This document shows, one piece after another, positions 20,522-26,476 of a stretch of DNA of 26,747 bases; positions within the stretch are counted from its first letter, which is position 1, and each line of letters starts with the position of its first letter. This DNA comes from Setaria digitata (Eukaryota; Nematoda; Chromadorea; Rhabditida; Setariidae): assembly GCA_003640385.1 (NCBI GenBank), contig RCAB01000682.1, forward strand, positions 1 to 26,747, read 5' to 3'. The position numbers and the translations under genes are program-made. The notes beneath the pieces were generated by a model, which saw only the letters and a program-made list of their open reading frames with translations, ran no database searches and was not told where the DNA came from.

Positions 20522-21723
20522 AATATTTCAATTTTTAAAAATTAATATATGTCATTTGATTCATCCATTTTCTGTCAAATTTTCCTTTGTAAAAATGATA
20601 TGACCTTGAAAATGCTTCAATTAAAGTTTTTTTTTTTATTTTTTGATTCGCTTTTTTCTTGAATGAGAAAAATCACAACAACAAAATGGGTTAAATATTC
20701 GTCTTGAATTAAAAACTAAAAATCATTTTGTAAAATTGAACTGTCATAGAGATAATGCATTATGGTTGTAATGAAAAATGGAGGAAAAAAAGGGAAACAA
20801 TCGGAAAATAAGAGAATGCATAAAAAAAAAGTTAATTTGTTAATTAATACATACCTTGTCTCATCATTTAACATTGATGAATTTGTTAAATCAACCTGAT
20901 CCAAATTTTCCAACCAATCGGTAAGATCAGTTGAGCATTGATTTACTCTCATCTGTACACTATTCGAGCATCCAACTAATAGCTGATTTATCCTGGTTGA
21001 TGATGGATTCTCGGATTTATCCGAATGTAGAAGTGGTGAATTCGAGAGTGATAGGTGATCAGTTGATGGAAATGTTACAATACGATCAAATGGATCATCA
21101 GCGGTTTCTTCCATCGTTGCAAATGGCTGTTCTGTATTTCTTTCACTTAATAAAGTCTTATCATTTACTGATAATATCGTTGTTGATTGTATCATTTCAT
21201 CCGTTAAATCATTACAGTCCGCTTCACCATCATTGATCCAATCTTGCGGTATACAAATACCATCACCGCAACGGAATGCATTCAATGGACAATGCTGATG
21301 ATAATTTTGATTTATTGTTGAATTATGATTTTTAGTGATTAATTTTGATGATGATGATGGAACTTGTCTAGCAGTATCCAAATTATGACTAATAATATCG
21401 GATATTTGTATTGCTATGCCAGAATTTAGTTGATTATTTGTTGTTTCCGTAATAACCGGATGTTTGGTTACGGTAGCGGAACATTGCAGCGGTAGAATTA
21501 ATAATACAATTAACAATATTCGTCGTTTTGAAAATTTTATAATTTCCGCTGCTACTGCTACTGCTGCTACTGCTGATACTGTTGCTGTTGTTGTTGTTGT
21601 TGTTGTTGATAATGATGATGATGTTGTTGTTGATGTTGATAATATTGACGATAGTGATAATAATAAAGCTAATAAAAGCGACAATAATAATAATAACGGT
21701 AGCGATAACGATGACATGATCAT
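44..21723 (-). CDS. Large multi-exon gene: LDLa-containing, cysteine-rich extracellular protein (3' end outside window)
   Basis: Fifteen coding exons are read on the minus strand: 21723-20855, 14937-14734, 11403-11174, 10500-10292, 9344-9099, 8435-8209, 7402-7258, 6172-6041, 5640-5526, 4741-4482, 4036-3802, 2975-2869, 2531-2298, 1487-1143, 202-44. All introns start with GT and end with AG, and phases agree at all 14 junctions, so the joined frame is open for about 1239 codons. The product has an N-terminal hydrophobic signal (two candidate segments), one degenerate LDLa module (residues about 145-176), a Ser/Thr-rich linker, then about 67 cysteines in total with repeated C-x8-C and C-x11/12-C spacings and several N-glycosylation sequons (NIT, NET, NST, NLT). 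It is inferred to be secreted or a surface ectodomain; ligand and partner are unknown. The last exon seen has a good donor at 42-43, so the gene continues leftwards. The family is not recognised by name. Confidence 0.85.
203..1142 (-). other. Intron 14
   Basis: AT-rich sequence dominated by A and T homopolymers of 8-18 bases. No cysteine-rich frame, RNA gene or repeat array was seen in it. Confidence 0.75.
1143..1487 (-). CDS. Exon 14: longest repeat-region exon
   Basis: The acceptor is CATATTTACAG|GCATCA and the donor is GATACG|GTAGTG; phase 0 at both ends, 115 codons. Six cysteines are present. The composition is Asn, Tyr, Ile and Gln rich near the end. The open frame continues past the donor into Phe-rich intron translation, which is not coding. 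Confidence 0.85.
1488..2297 (-). other. Intron 13
   Basis: It contains an ATTAATTA palindromic stretch near 1520-1543 and many A/T runs, plus a purine-rich AAG/GAA stretch near 2055-2090. No gene was seen. Confidence 0.75.
2298..2531 (-). CDS. Exon 13: Cys-rich module with C-x8-C motif
   Basis: The acceptor is CTATTTCCAG|GGTGGA and the donor is AAACAG|GTCACT; phase 0 at both ends, 78 codons. Six cysteines are present, including CNLTSEFRHC (C-x8-C, with an NLT sequon). The last part, ICDQTDTAKAIDDNLACIF, has a decayed relative in intron 1 at 16718-16780. If the donor were not used, translation would stop at the TAG whose complement is at 2283-2285, but a good phase-0 exon follows. Confidence 0.85.
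2532..2868 (-). other. Intron 12
   Basis: A short AT-rich intron with homopolymer runs only; nothing else was seen. Confidence 0.75.
2869..2975 (-). CDS. Exon 12: short Cys-rich exon
   Basis: This exon is too short to stand out alone. The acceptor is TTAATTTATAG|AAAAAT and the donor is TTTGAG|GTAAAC. It is entered in phase 1, giving 36 codons including the split one, and left in phase 0. Two cysteines are spaced C-x10-C, followed by an amphipathic Leu/Ile/Glu segment. Confidence 0.8.
2976..3801 (-). other. Intron 11
   Basis: AT-rich sequence with short hydrophobic open frames on both strands that have the composition of random AT-rich DNA. No feature is supported. Confidence 0.75.
3802..4036 (-). 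CDS. Exon 11: Cys-rich module
   Basis: The acceptor is AAAATTTTAG|GTAAGA and the donor is GAAAATG|GTAAGT, an excellent match. It is entered in phase 0 and left in phase 1. Six cysteines are present, with two successive C-x12-C pairs near the start. Many Val, Ser and Lys residues lie between them. The plus-strand open frame over this region is only its antisense shadow. Confidence 0.85.
4037..4481 (-). other. Intron 10
   Basis: It contains long T runs. A strong but out-of-phase donor lies at about 4437-4438, and the frame is open between it and 4482, so a longer isoform of exon 10 would need a different downstream partner. Confidence 0.7.
4482..4741 (-). CDS. Exon 10: Cys-rich module with C-x8-C motif
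   Basis: The acceptor is TTTTTTTAAG|TTCAGC, entered in phase 1. The donor is ACGCAG|GTAAAA, phase 0; a second strong donor (ACAA|GTAAGA at about 4438) exists downstream but is out of phase with exon 11. Eighty-seven codons carry six cysteines, including CKQFIEFKKC, almost a textbook copy of the recurrent C-x8-C motif, and an NIS sequon. Confidence 0.8.
4742..5525 (-). other. Intron 9
   Basis: AT-rich; contains a small perfect inverted repeat (TTGGCT...AGCCAA, about 5039-5061). No gene was seen. Confidence 0.7.
5526..5640 (-). CDS. Exon 9: Pro/Ala/Ser-rich spacer exon
   Basis: The acceptor is GAAAATTACAG|GTAACG, phase 0. The donor chosen is AAGATAA|GTTTAT, phase 1; an alternative phase-1 donor GCAA|GTTCTT lies 24 bases earlier and would also fit the next exon. 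It encodes about 38 residues with one cysteine and an Ala/Ser-rich end, unlike the helical cysteine modules on either side. It probably forms a flexible linker. Confidence 0.65.
5641..6040 (-). other. Intron 8
   Basis: AT-rich. Its exon 8 side translates as a lysine-rich run that is not credible protein. Nothing else was seen. Confidence 0.65.
6041..6172 (-). CDS. Exon 8: short Cys-rich module
   Basis: The acceptor is GATAATTTTAAG|GGAATT and the exon is entered in phase 0. The chosen donor is CAATTG|GTTGAT, the only GT in the right phase before the frame runs into lysine-rich intron-like sequence; it is a poor donor, so the 3' end is less certain than the rest. Forty-four codons carry three cysteines in the order C-x11-C-x8-C, beginning CNSYYLIRDAFDC. 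Confidence 0.7.
6173..7257 (-). other. Intron 7
   Basis: It carries the AAT microsatellite at 6239-6302 and otherwise AT-rich sequence without a supported feature. Confidence 0.7.
6239..6302. repeat. AAT microsatellite
   Basis: About 21 AAT units with one AGT interruption, in intron 7. Confidence 0.95.
7258..7402 (-). CDS. Exon 7: short Cys-rich module
   Basis: This exon is not a long open reading frame by itself. It was found by continuing the phase from exon 6: acceptor TTTCTTTAG|AATTGG, donor TTGCAA|GTTTGT. It encodes 48 complete codons after the split Arg codon and leaves in phase 0. Three cysteines are present in the order C-x13-C-x10-C. The cysteine-to-cysteine periodicity matches its neighbours, supporting it as real. 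Confidence 0.8.
7403..8208 (-). other. Intron 6
   Basis: AT-rich with several T and A runs over 15 bases. A lysine-rich plus-strand open frame near 7662-7868 is low-complexity sequence. Nothing supported was seen. Confidence 0.7.
8209..8435 (-). CDS. Exon 6: Cys-rich module with C-x8-C motif
   Basis: The acceptor is CCAATTTAAG|GAGAAT and the donor is GCTAGCAAG|GTAAAT. It is entered in phase 0 and left in phase 2. Four cysteines are present, with the motif CNLYGKYDNC matching the C-x8-C signature of exons 2, 10 and 13. An NST sequon lies in the long helix-like segment between cysteines. An AAT/ATT inverted repeat lies just upstream of the acceptor in the intron. Confidence 0.85.
8446..8474. 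repeat. AAT/ATT inverted repeat
   Basis: AATAATAATAATT runs straight into ATTATTATTATTAT, a near-perfect palindrome ten bases from the exon 6 acceptor, on the intron side. Confidence 0.85.
8681..9160. repeat. Diverged tandem duplication covering the 3' edge of exon 5
   Basis: Copy one (about 8681-8925) and copy two (about 8920-9160) align along their length with offsets of 229-242 bases. Shared landmarks are ATNATTACAA at the start, CATGAATTTAGATG in the middle and CGTACATTTTTT near the end. Copy two contains the real exon 5 donor and last codons. Copy one has a +1 insertion and stop in the exon-like part and has lost the cysteine codon. Confidence 0.75.
8870..8925 (-). pseudogene. Decayed copy of the last codons and donor of exon 5
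   Basis: On the minus strand it resembles the exon 5 end (DEFRLNPKNVRCSPEQ) followed by a donor-like GTGTGT. A one-base insertion, a TAG stop and change of the Cys codon show that it is not coding. It lies in intron 5 as part of the tandem duplication. Confidence 0.65.
9099..9344 (-). CDS. Exon 5: Cys-rich module flanked by decayed copies of its own ends
   Basis: The acceptor is TATTTTTAAG|CCAGTA and the donor is CCAGAACAG|GTATAT, phase 0 at both ends, giving 82 codons. Five cysteines and NET and NST sequons are present. Both edges of this exon occur again as degenerate sequence in the neighbouring introns (8681-8925 and 9418-9492). The in-frame version between them keeps its cysteines and both splice sites, which supports it as the functional copy. 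Confidence 0.85.
9346..9535. repeat. AAATAAGT-like degenerate tetranucleotide repeats
   Basis: Two blocks of AAATAAACAAATAAAT-type sequence separated by the duplicated exon edge. Confidence 0.6.
9418..9492 (-). pseudogene. Decayed copy of the acceptor and first codons of exon 5
   Basis: Offset by about 114 bases from the true exon 5 start. The minus strand has an acceptor-like TTTCTAAG followed by LINGTICNSL, against PVNETICDAL in exon 5; the cysteine is preserved in place. It meets TAA after 13 codons and has no donor, so it is a remnant. The adjoining intron sequence (AAATAAACARATAAAT) is duplicated too. Confidence 0.65.
10292..10500 (-). CDS. Exon 4: Cys-rich module
   Basis: The acceptor is TAAATTCAG|GTAGCA and the donor is CAGAAG|GTATAA. 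It is entered in phase 1, completing a Gly codon, and left in phase 0. Four cysteines are present, including CQNREELVEHRQC (C-x11-C), and an NAS sequon. The sequence between cysteines is rich in Ala, Leu and charged residues, consistent with helices. Confidence 0.85.
10501..11173 (-). other. Intron 3
   Basis: AT-rich with an A run near 10940-10960 followed by GAAA repeats. No feature is supported. Confidence 0.75.
11174..11403 (-). CDS. Exon 3: Cys-rich module
   Basis: The acceptor is TTTTTTTCAG|AAATGA, very good for a nematode, and the donor is AACAG|GTTTCA, weak after the GT. It is entered in phase 2 and left in phase 1. Four cysteines are present, with a C-x11-C pair beginning CRILSSIRSDLRC. 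The C-terminal part is Ala/Ser/Thr-rich. An array of 59-bp repeats lies on the intron side of the acceptor. Confidence 0.85.
11459..11671. repeat. 59-bp minisatellite, about 3.6 copies
   Basis: The unit contains TTCCCAGAAAATTGAAATTC and TATATGAACTTGCCCACCGC. The GCCCACCGC block ends at 11520, 11579 and 11638, fixing the period at 59. The inner copies are nearly identical; the first differs at several bases. It lies in intron 2 about 55 bases from the exon 3 acceptor. Confidence 0.9.
12284..12318. repeat. Compound TG, T and CT microsatellite
   Basis: TG units, then a T run, then CT units, in intron 2. Confidence 0.9.
12731..12754. repeat. GA microsatellite
   Basis: About ten GA units with one AAAG interruption, in intron 2. 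Confidence 0.9.
14059..14422. repeat. Perfect 184-bp tandem copy around a single N
   Basis: The sequence beginning GTTGAAAATAAAAACGG at 14059 recurs at 14243 and is identical through AGGAGT (14222 and 14406), including a 22-base T run. The unknown base at 14236 sits in the poly-A between copies. Identity including the homopolymer length suggests overlapping contig ends joined without merging. Confidence 0.85.
14734..14937 (-). CDS. Exon 2: Cys-rich module with C-x8-C motif
   Basis: The acceptor is ATTATTGCAG|GTGGCG and the donor is CAATATC|GTATGT. It joins exon 1 in phase 2, completing an Arg codon, and leaves in phase 2. Six cysteines are present, including CELLLEFQTC, a clear example of the recurrent C-x8-C motif, and an NIT glycosylation sequon. 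The predicted structure is amphipathic helix. It is separated from exon 1 by the largest intron in the gene. Confidence 0.85.
16385..16432. repeat. AT microsatellite
   Basis: Alternating AT with ACAT interruptions, in intron 1; it creates a false Tyr/Ile frame on the minus strand. Confidence 0.95.
16718..16780 (-). pseudogene. Fossil exon related to the end of exon 13
   Basis: On the minus strand this segment reads like the end of exon 13: GATCAGACTGA and GATAATTTGGCA are shared word for word, and it ends AAACAG|GT like exon 13. Compared peptides are CDQTDTA...DDNLACIFKQ in exon 13 and YDQTEDA...VDNLAISYEEKQ here. A TAA stop, a frame change, and loss of both cysteines make it non-coding. All three phases between the possible acceptor at 16781-16782 and the donor contain stops. 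The relationship may extend further right but is too weak to follow by eye. Confidence 0.65.
17364..17443. repeat. Short tandem repeat of about 20 bp with TGACGT cores
   Basis: Four degenerate copies of a unit like AATGACGTGAAATNNAANTG. Two contain ATGACGT, and one has ACAACGT at the same place. It lies in intron 1. Confidence 0.6.
18238..18263. repeat. CT microsatellite
   Basis: CT units with one TTTC interruption, in intron 1. Confidence 0.9.
19515..19880. repeat. Pair of degenerate repeats about 308 bp apart
   Basis: ATCTAATTCCAGTTCATTTC at 19522 and ATCTAATTCTAATCCGTTCT at 19828 are followed by matching TTGAATAA...ATATTAT...CCTTCA. A shorter third relative, TAGTAGATTTAATTCCAGT, lies near 19016. 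They lie in intron 1. Confidence 0.5.
20036..20074. repeat. CAAA microsatellite
   Basis: About nine CAAA units, in intron 1. Confidence 0.95.
20855..21723 (-). CDS. Exon 1: signal region, LDLa module and Ser/Thr linker
   Basis: The first in-frame Met codons are at 21723-21721 and 21717-21715, followed by a Leu/Ser-rich hydrophobic stretch, a Ser/Thr/Ala simple-repeat tract, then basic residues and a second hydrophobic core (ILLIVLLILPL, residues about 69-79) ending QCSA, which looks like a conventional signal peptide. The LDLa module spans 21291-21196. It has Cys I, II, III and V, the CIPxxW and DGxxDCxDxxDE calcium-binding pattern, but Asn at Cys IV and no Cys VI. A linker rich in Ser, Thr, Asn and acidic residues follows, then GCS and QCS cysteines that start the repeat region. 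The donor is ACAAG|GTATGT, leaving phase 2. The real start may be an upstream exon, described separately. Confidence 0.8.
21580..21720. repeat. Degenerate triplet tract within exon 1
   Basis: GTT, GAT and AAT triplets on the plus strand, giving Leu, Ser and Thr runs in the minus-strand frame of exon 1. No stop occurs in that frame. It resembles the tract at 22196-22330. Confidence 0.8.
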
Positions 21724-21799
21724 AATTTGAGAGAAATTGATGGCCACTATCACCACATCACAAACGGCATTACATCTACCACAAACATGTACAACGTAC

Positions 21800-21833
21800 C
21801 TGTGATATAGACCGAAATTTCGTCAACTGTCAT
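21800..21833 (-). CDS. Candidate alternative first coding exon
   Basis: On the minus strand ATG at 21833-21831 opens the short frame MTVDEISVYIT and then meets CACAG|GTACGT, a strong donor, in phase 1. Acceptors within the GCA/GTA repeat of exon 1, for example one giving an exon start at 21548, are all phase 1 and would join it to AEIIKFSKRRILLIV. That removes the low-complexity Leu/Ser/Thr tract as an intron and leaves one tidy signal peptide. The weakness is the acceptor, which lacks a pyrimidine tract. It could equally be 5' untranslated sequence or an upstream open reading frame of no consequence. Confidence 0.35.
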
Positions 21834-21842
21834 CTCTATCAA

Positions 21843-21876
21843 TCTATCGATCTGTCTATCTATCTATCTATCTATC
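21843..21876. repeat. TATC microsatellite
   Basis: About seven TATC units preceded by variants, immediately upstream of the candidate first ATG (21833) of the large gene. Confidence 0.9.
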
Positions 21877-21959
21877 GGTGGGTCGGTCGTTTTGATTTGA
21901 TGACAAAATCACCGCGACAGCCTCTCTTATCCCCCGAGGGAAAGGAAAAGAAAGGAAAG

Positions 21960-22060
21960 AAGTGGAAATGGAAGAGGGTGGGAGGGTGACAAGGAGGGAT
22001 GACAAGGAAGGAGACAAGAGGGTTGACAAAATGGGTGGGAAAGGGGGAAAATACCTTTAA
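21960..22060. other. GC-richer purine tract with GACAAGG repeats
   Basis: Plus-strand sequence is almost pure purine in stretches and repeats TGACAAGGA, TGACAAGGAA, AGACAAGAG and TGACAAAATG. On the minus strand, the transcribed sense, it is a pyrimidine tract. Its place 130-230 bases upstream of the candidate start fits a 5' regulatory region, but this is inference only. Confidence 0.4.
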
Positions 22061-22195
22061 CGGTGTTATTACTTTCTCAGCAAATGGGCCATTCCTTTCC
22101 GCCCAAATGACCGGTCATCTGATATCGGTGAGTGACCTGACAATCTCTTCATTCATTTTTAAAATAATTTTGGATAACTTATATTGTCCTCCATC

Positions 22196-22330
22196 CACAT
22201 CATTATCATCATCATCAATATGTGATGATGCTGATGCTAATAAAATTGACAATGACGCTAATAACAATGGTAACAATAATGGCAATGATAATGATAATAA
22301 TAACAATAATGATGATGATGATGATGATTA
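22196..22330. repeat. Degenerate GAT/AAT triplet tract upstream of the gene
   Basis: RNY-patterned triplets with pure GAT at the right end. The minus strand has an open frame with SLSLPLLL as in exon 1, but no ATG. Confidence 0.8.
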
Positions 22331-23925
22331 AAGTGGTGTATATAATAATTGTGATGACGGGAGATTAAGTGAATGTTTGAAGGATGAGAATTGAATATGT
22401 TCATACTTTGATGATTGAAAAATTGGAATTTAATCGTTTTTAGAGTATTTTTTGTTCATTGGGGAAAAAAAATTTTTTTTTCTTCAATTTATTTAAATTT
22501 ATTCTTTTTTTTTCCTTTTTTTAAATTTGTATGAAGCAAAGTGATCCAATCGCAGTGATTGACCAATTTAGTTAATAAATGAAGTAATTGCATTTTTTTT
22601 TTTCATTGTACTTTTGGAAACTAATCCAAAAATTGATATTTTACATGAGAAAAATTTCTTCACATATTCATTATTAATATAAATATTATATAAATTTAAT
22701 TCAAAATTCGATAATAAATTAATCAAAATCAGAAAAATGAAATGTAAAAATGCATGTTCTTAAAATTTTTAGTTTTTTTTTTTTTTTTTTGCTTCAAAAA
22801 TTCTTTACGACATCATGACTGAGCAGATTGTGCAAAAATTAGTTAAATTAAAAAATCAAAAATTTTCAATTTCTAAAAAGAAAAATAGTTCTTGGAATAA
22901 ACCAGCTGCTGTATATTAATAAATCCAGGCAATTGAAAAGAAATTCATAGGAAATATTTATGATTCAGGATGCTGATATGGTAATGTTCAGTAGGTTCAA
23001 TTATCAGCTTAATTATTATCAATGTTCATGGTAATTCCTGATAAACAGGCTAGGTTTTTTTTTTCTTTTTTTTTTAAGAGCACCAAAACCGGTATAATTA
23101 AATACTTGAATTTCTTAAATTTATTTTACTGACACAGAAAATAACAGTGCTGCTGTATAAGCAAGCAGCTGTCAGAAATTCTGTTAAAATCTATTATGTT
23201 CTATTAAGATTTATCGCAGCTGTTATGTAATGGAATTAAATTTAAAAATTTTTTCCGGTAGAACGCAGCACAGAATTAATGCATTAAATTTAAATTAATC
23301 ATTGAAATGACTTAAAATTAAGGCAAGAAAACGAAAAGAAATTTTATCTTTCCCTTAAAATACTAAAAACAAAAAAAAAAAATTTATTAACCGTTTTTCT
23401 TTTTTTTAAATTAAAACCAAATTTTCGTCTTTTCATTTGTCTAATTTATTGCATATATTTTGAAATGATGACAGTTTCAAGTATTCAAATGCGAAACATT
23501 CTGAAAATTCAGAAATAAAAAAAGTTTTTTTCCACTGAATTGAAGTTTTATGATAGCAAAAAAATTATTGAAATTATTAATTTTTTAACATTTTTCCATC
23601 GCATTGCCAAACACATTCTTTTTCTTCAAAACTCAAACATTTCAGTTTTAATGAGTAAAGTCAAATTTACTTACGAAAAATGTATCACTAAATTTTCATA
23701 TCTCATTTCCTAACAATTTTAATCATTTATAATTATTTCATAAAAAAAAAAAAAAGGAAATAGAAACAAGAAAAAAAATGATGGTGCAAAAAATTTTTCC
23801 TTTTCTACTTTCTAAATGATAACGATTTTAACAAGAAGACTCAAATATTCCTCATAATTATTGAGAAATCATGATTTTATTGATATAATTCAGAAATTCG
23901 TACGTTGGCAAATTTAAATAATTTA

Positions 23926-24147
23926 GATCTATCAATAGATAAAAATGGAAAGATATGTGATCCATTAACAGATAAACTTGAAAGGAATTAAATCCATCGA
24001 TAGATAAACTTGAAAAGACTTAAATCCATAGCAGATAAATTTGGAAAAAATGAAATCCATTAAGAGATAAAACTTCAGAAGAGTTAAGTCCACCGATAAC
24101 TGAACTTGAAAAGACTTAAATCCACTAATAAATAAATTTGAAAAGGT
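23926..24147. repeat. Degenerate minisatellite of about 36 bp
   Basis: About six copies of a unit like TAAATCCATNGATAGATAAA followed by CTTGAAAAGAC, with frequent substitutions and small indels. It is intergenic. Confidence 0.8.
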
Positions 24148-26002
24148 ACAGGAAGACAGATATGAGAAAGGAGGTGAGATAAAATTTTCAAATTCCTTCT
24201 CGATAATTGCTGTTGCTATTCTTTTTCGCCCTATTTAACAATAAATTCGGATTAAAATTTAATTATAAATAATTTTTACAGTAAAAATTAGGACAGAATA
24301 TTTAGCAATAGCAATAATTGCAAATTATGTTAAATAGTTCGAAAATGAAAAATAAAAGCAATGAATAATTAATAATTGATTAAAATTAAAAAAAAAAAAC
24401 AGGATGAAATGTAAATTAAACAGCGGTTAATTAACTGAAAAAGAAGAGATTACCGAGAATTTTAATGTAATAGAAATGGATATTCAAAATTACTTTTAAT
24501 TGATTGTTTTAATTTATTGCTTTTATTCCATAAATTACAAGATTTATTTTTCTTAATTATAAGTATAATCTTTTTTTTTTTTGCTTATAATTTTCATATA
24601 TTTTGAAATTGTTCTAAAAAAAAATGAATTATCTTAAATAGCATCATAAAATTAGACATAATTAGATGTGAGGAAGGTTTTTTTCTTTTTGGAATACTCT
24701 AGCCAAGTTAAAAAGATAATTTGCGTTCATTAGCAAAATTATTTTTTTCTTTTACTTATTCTCAAAAAAAATTTCCATAATTTTTTGCTTTGCAACACAA
24801 AAATATTATTCATCCGATCTATAATTTTAGTTAATTTATAAAATATTTTTGAACTCCAAGCGAAAATTTTACAGGGCGCATTTTTTTTCCTCAGTTATTA
24901 TAATTTTTATATTGGTAATTGTCAATTTCAAAAGAAAAAAAAAAAGTATTATTTTGAAAATGAAAAATTTGCCCTTGGAAACGGCAATATCACATCATTA
25001 AAGCAGTTTAAAAAAAAAAAAAAAAAAAGGGAAAGAAAAGAATTCGAAAGAATTTCTCTTAATTTTCTCTGTTTATATTAAAAAAAAAAAAATTATAGAA
25101 ACTTTGATTATTAAAAGTCTTCTTGGCAAAGTAAGTTTTTCAAAAAACAACAGAAAATGAAAATTATTTAAAAAAAAAAAAAAAAAAGTGATTTAAAAAA
25201 GAAAAATTAGATAGAAAATATTAATGATACCATGAAAAGTATAAAAATCAGAAAGTGGTGTTAAAAGGAAAACATTTTTTTACGCTGAATTACTGCTACT
25301 GTCAGTTGAAGATAATTTTAATTAAATCTAAGTGTAATTTTTAAAAATTGCTGTTTAAACAAAAAATAAAAATAAAAGAGAAATGAATGCAATTTAATTC
25401 TTCCTTAAAAAAAAGAAGTTGAAATTTATTAACTGTGATAATTGTTAACGAAAAGAATAATTAAACATCCTTTTAAAAGAAATCTGCTCACATAGTTTAG
25501 AAATGCAGAAAAAAAAAAAAAAAAAAAGTAGCAAGAAAATTATATGAATGACTGATATGTAAGATATTGTAACTCAATTGTTATATGCAATATTTTTTTT
25601 TTTTTTTTTGATGAAATTATAATGATAAGGTTACTGATAAAGAAATATTATAAGAAGATATTTTAGTTGTAGTGATATAGATATTGTAGGAATATTATAA
25701 TGGGATCTTATGGTGATAAGGAAATATTGTAAGGTACAAGAGAAGAAATGCTCTAATTATTAATTAACTAAACACTAAAGTATTTCCTTATTTATTGCTA
25801 GCAATATTACTCCTTGTAGAGTACTTATTTCGATTCAAAAAATTATTATTACTGTTGTCCGTAAGTCGGATGCATCAAAATTTGAAATTGTTAAAATTTA
25901 AAAATTAAAAGTTATTAAAATCACAAAGTGCAGTAAATTTTTTCGGATTTTAAAATGTAAATTACAGAATTTTGATTTGGATACATTTTGCAATATTTTT
26001 CG

Positions 26003-26270
26003 TAGGTTTAGGAATATGTTGAATTGCTAGAAAAAAAAAAAGAGTATAATTTTAGGAATTTGTTAAATAGCTAAAAAAGAGTATAATTTTAGGAATTTGT
26101 TGAATTGCTAAAAAAGAGTATAATTTTGAGAATTTGTTAAATTGCTAAAAAAAAAGGGTATAATTTTAGGAATTTGTTAAATAGCTAAAAAAGAGTATAA
26201 TTTTAGGAATTTGTTGAATTGCTAAAAAAAAGAACATAATTTTAGGAATTTGTTGAATTGCTAAATAAAT
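26003..26270. repeat. Minisatellite of about 37-41 bp, seven copies
   Basis: The unit contains TAATTTTAGGAATTTGTT and RAATTGCTAAAAAAGAG, with two alternating subtypes (TTGAATTGC and TTAAATAGC). It lies about 200 bases downstream of the stop codon of the right-hand gene. Confidence 0.9.
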
Positions 26271-26476
26271 TCAATTTTGTTACGACATTCATATTATTTT
26301 TTCATTATTTCATTTCCTTTTGTTTTTTGTTTTTCTTTTCTCACCATAATGATTTTCCTTTTTTAATGAACTCTGTGAATATTTTCTCTTTAATTATTTA
26401 ATAAGTTTTAAATATAGATCAAGCTGTGACATCTACAGTCAAGCAATGGTTCTCAGAGAAAAGGATAGCTTAAAAA

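Larger units (their letters stand above)
14938..20854 (-). other. Intron 1 (5.9 kb)
   Basis: The largest intron. It holds a fossil exon (16718-16780), AT and CT microsatellites, a TGACGT-containing short repeat (17364-17443), a dispersed degenerate repeat (about 19010, 19515, 19823) and a CAAA microsatellite. The exon 1 to exon 2 phase match makes a missing coding exon unnecessary, though a phase 2-2 cassette cannot be excluded. Confidence 0.7.
21844..26476. other. Intergenic region between the two minus-strand genes
   Basis: No supported coding exon, tRNA or rRNA was found. The part next to the large gene (about 21880-22140) is less AT-rich and purine-rich on the plus strand, with repeated GACAAGG; it may hold promoter or 5' untranslated sequence. 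The rest is AT-rich with two minisatellites and a small hairpin near 23142-23172. Confidence 0.7.

Noticed and set aside
20931..21236. Plus-strand open frame over exon 1
   Set aside because: It is antisense to the LDLa and linker part of exon 1.
21464..21730. Plus-strand open frame with long Val and Asp/Asn runs
   Set aside because: It is the antisense shadow of the triplet tract in exon 1; no cysteine or domain pattern is present and the real frame is on the minus strand.
22115..22306. Minus-strand signal-peptide-like open frame
   Set aside because: It has no ATG, only TTG at its start, and its hydrophobic run comes from a TTA/TCA repeat; kept only as a finding about the paired tracts.
21999..22331. 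Plus-strand open frame ending in Asp/Asn repeats
   Set aside because: It is low-complexity triplet repeat preceded by a purine tract, with no domain and no splice context.
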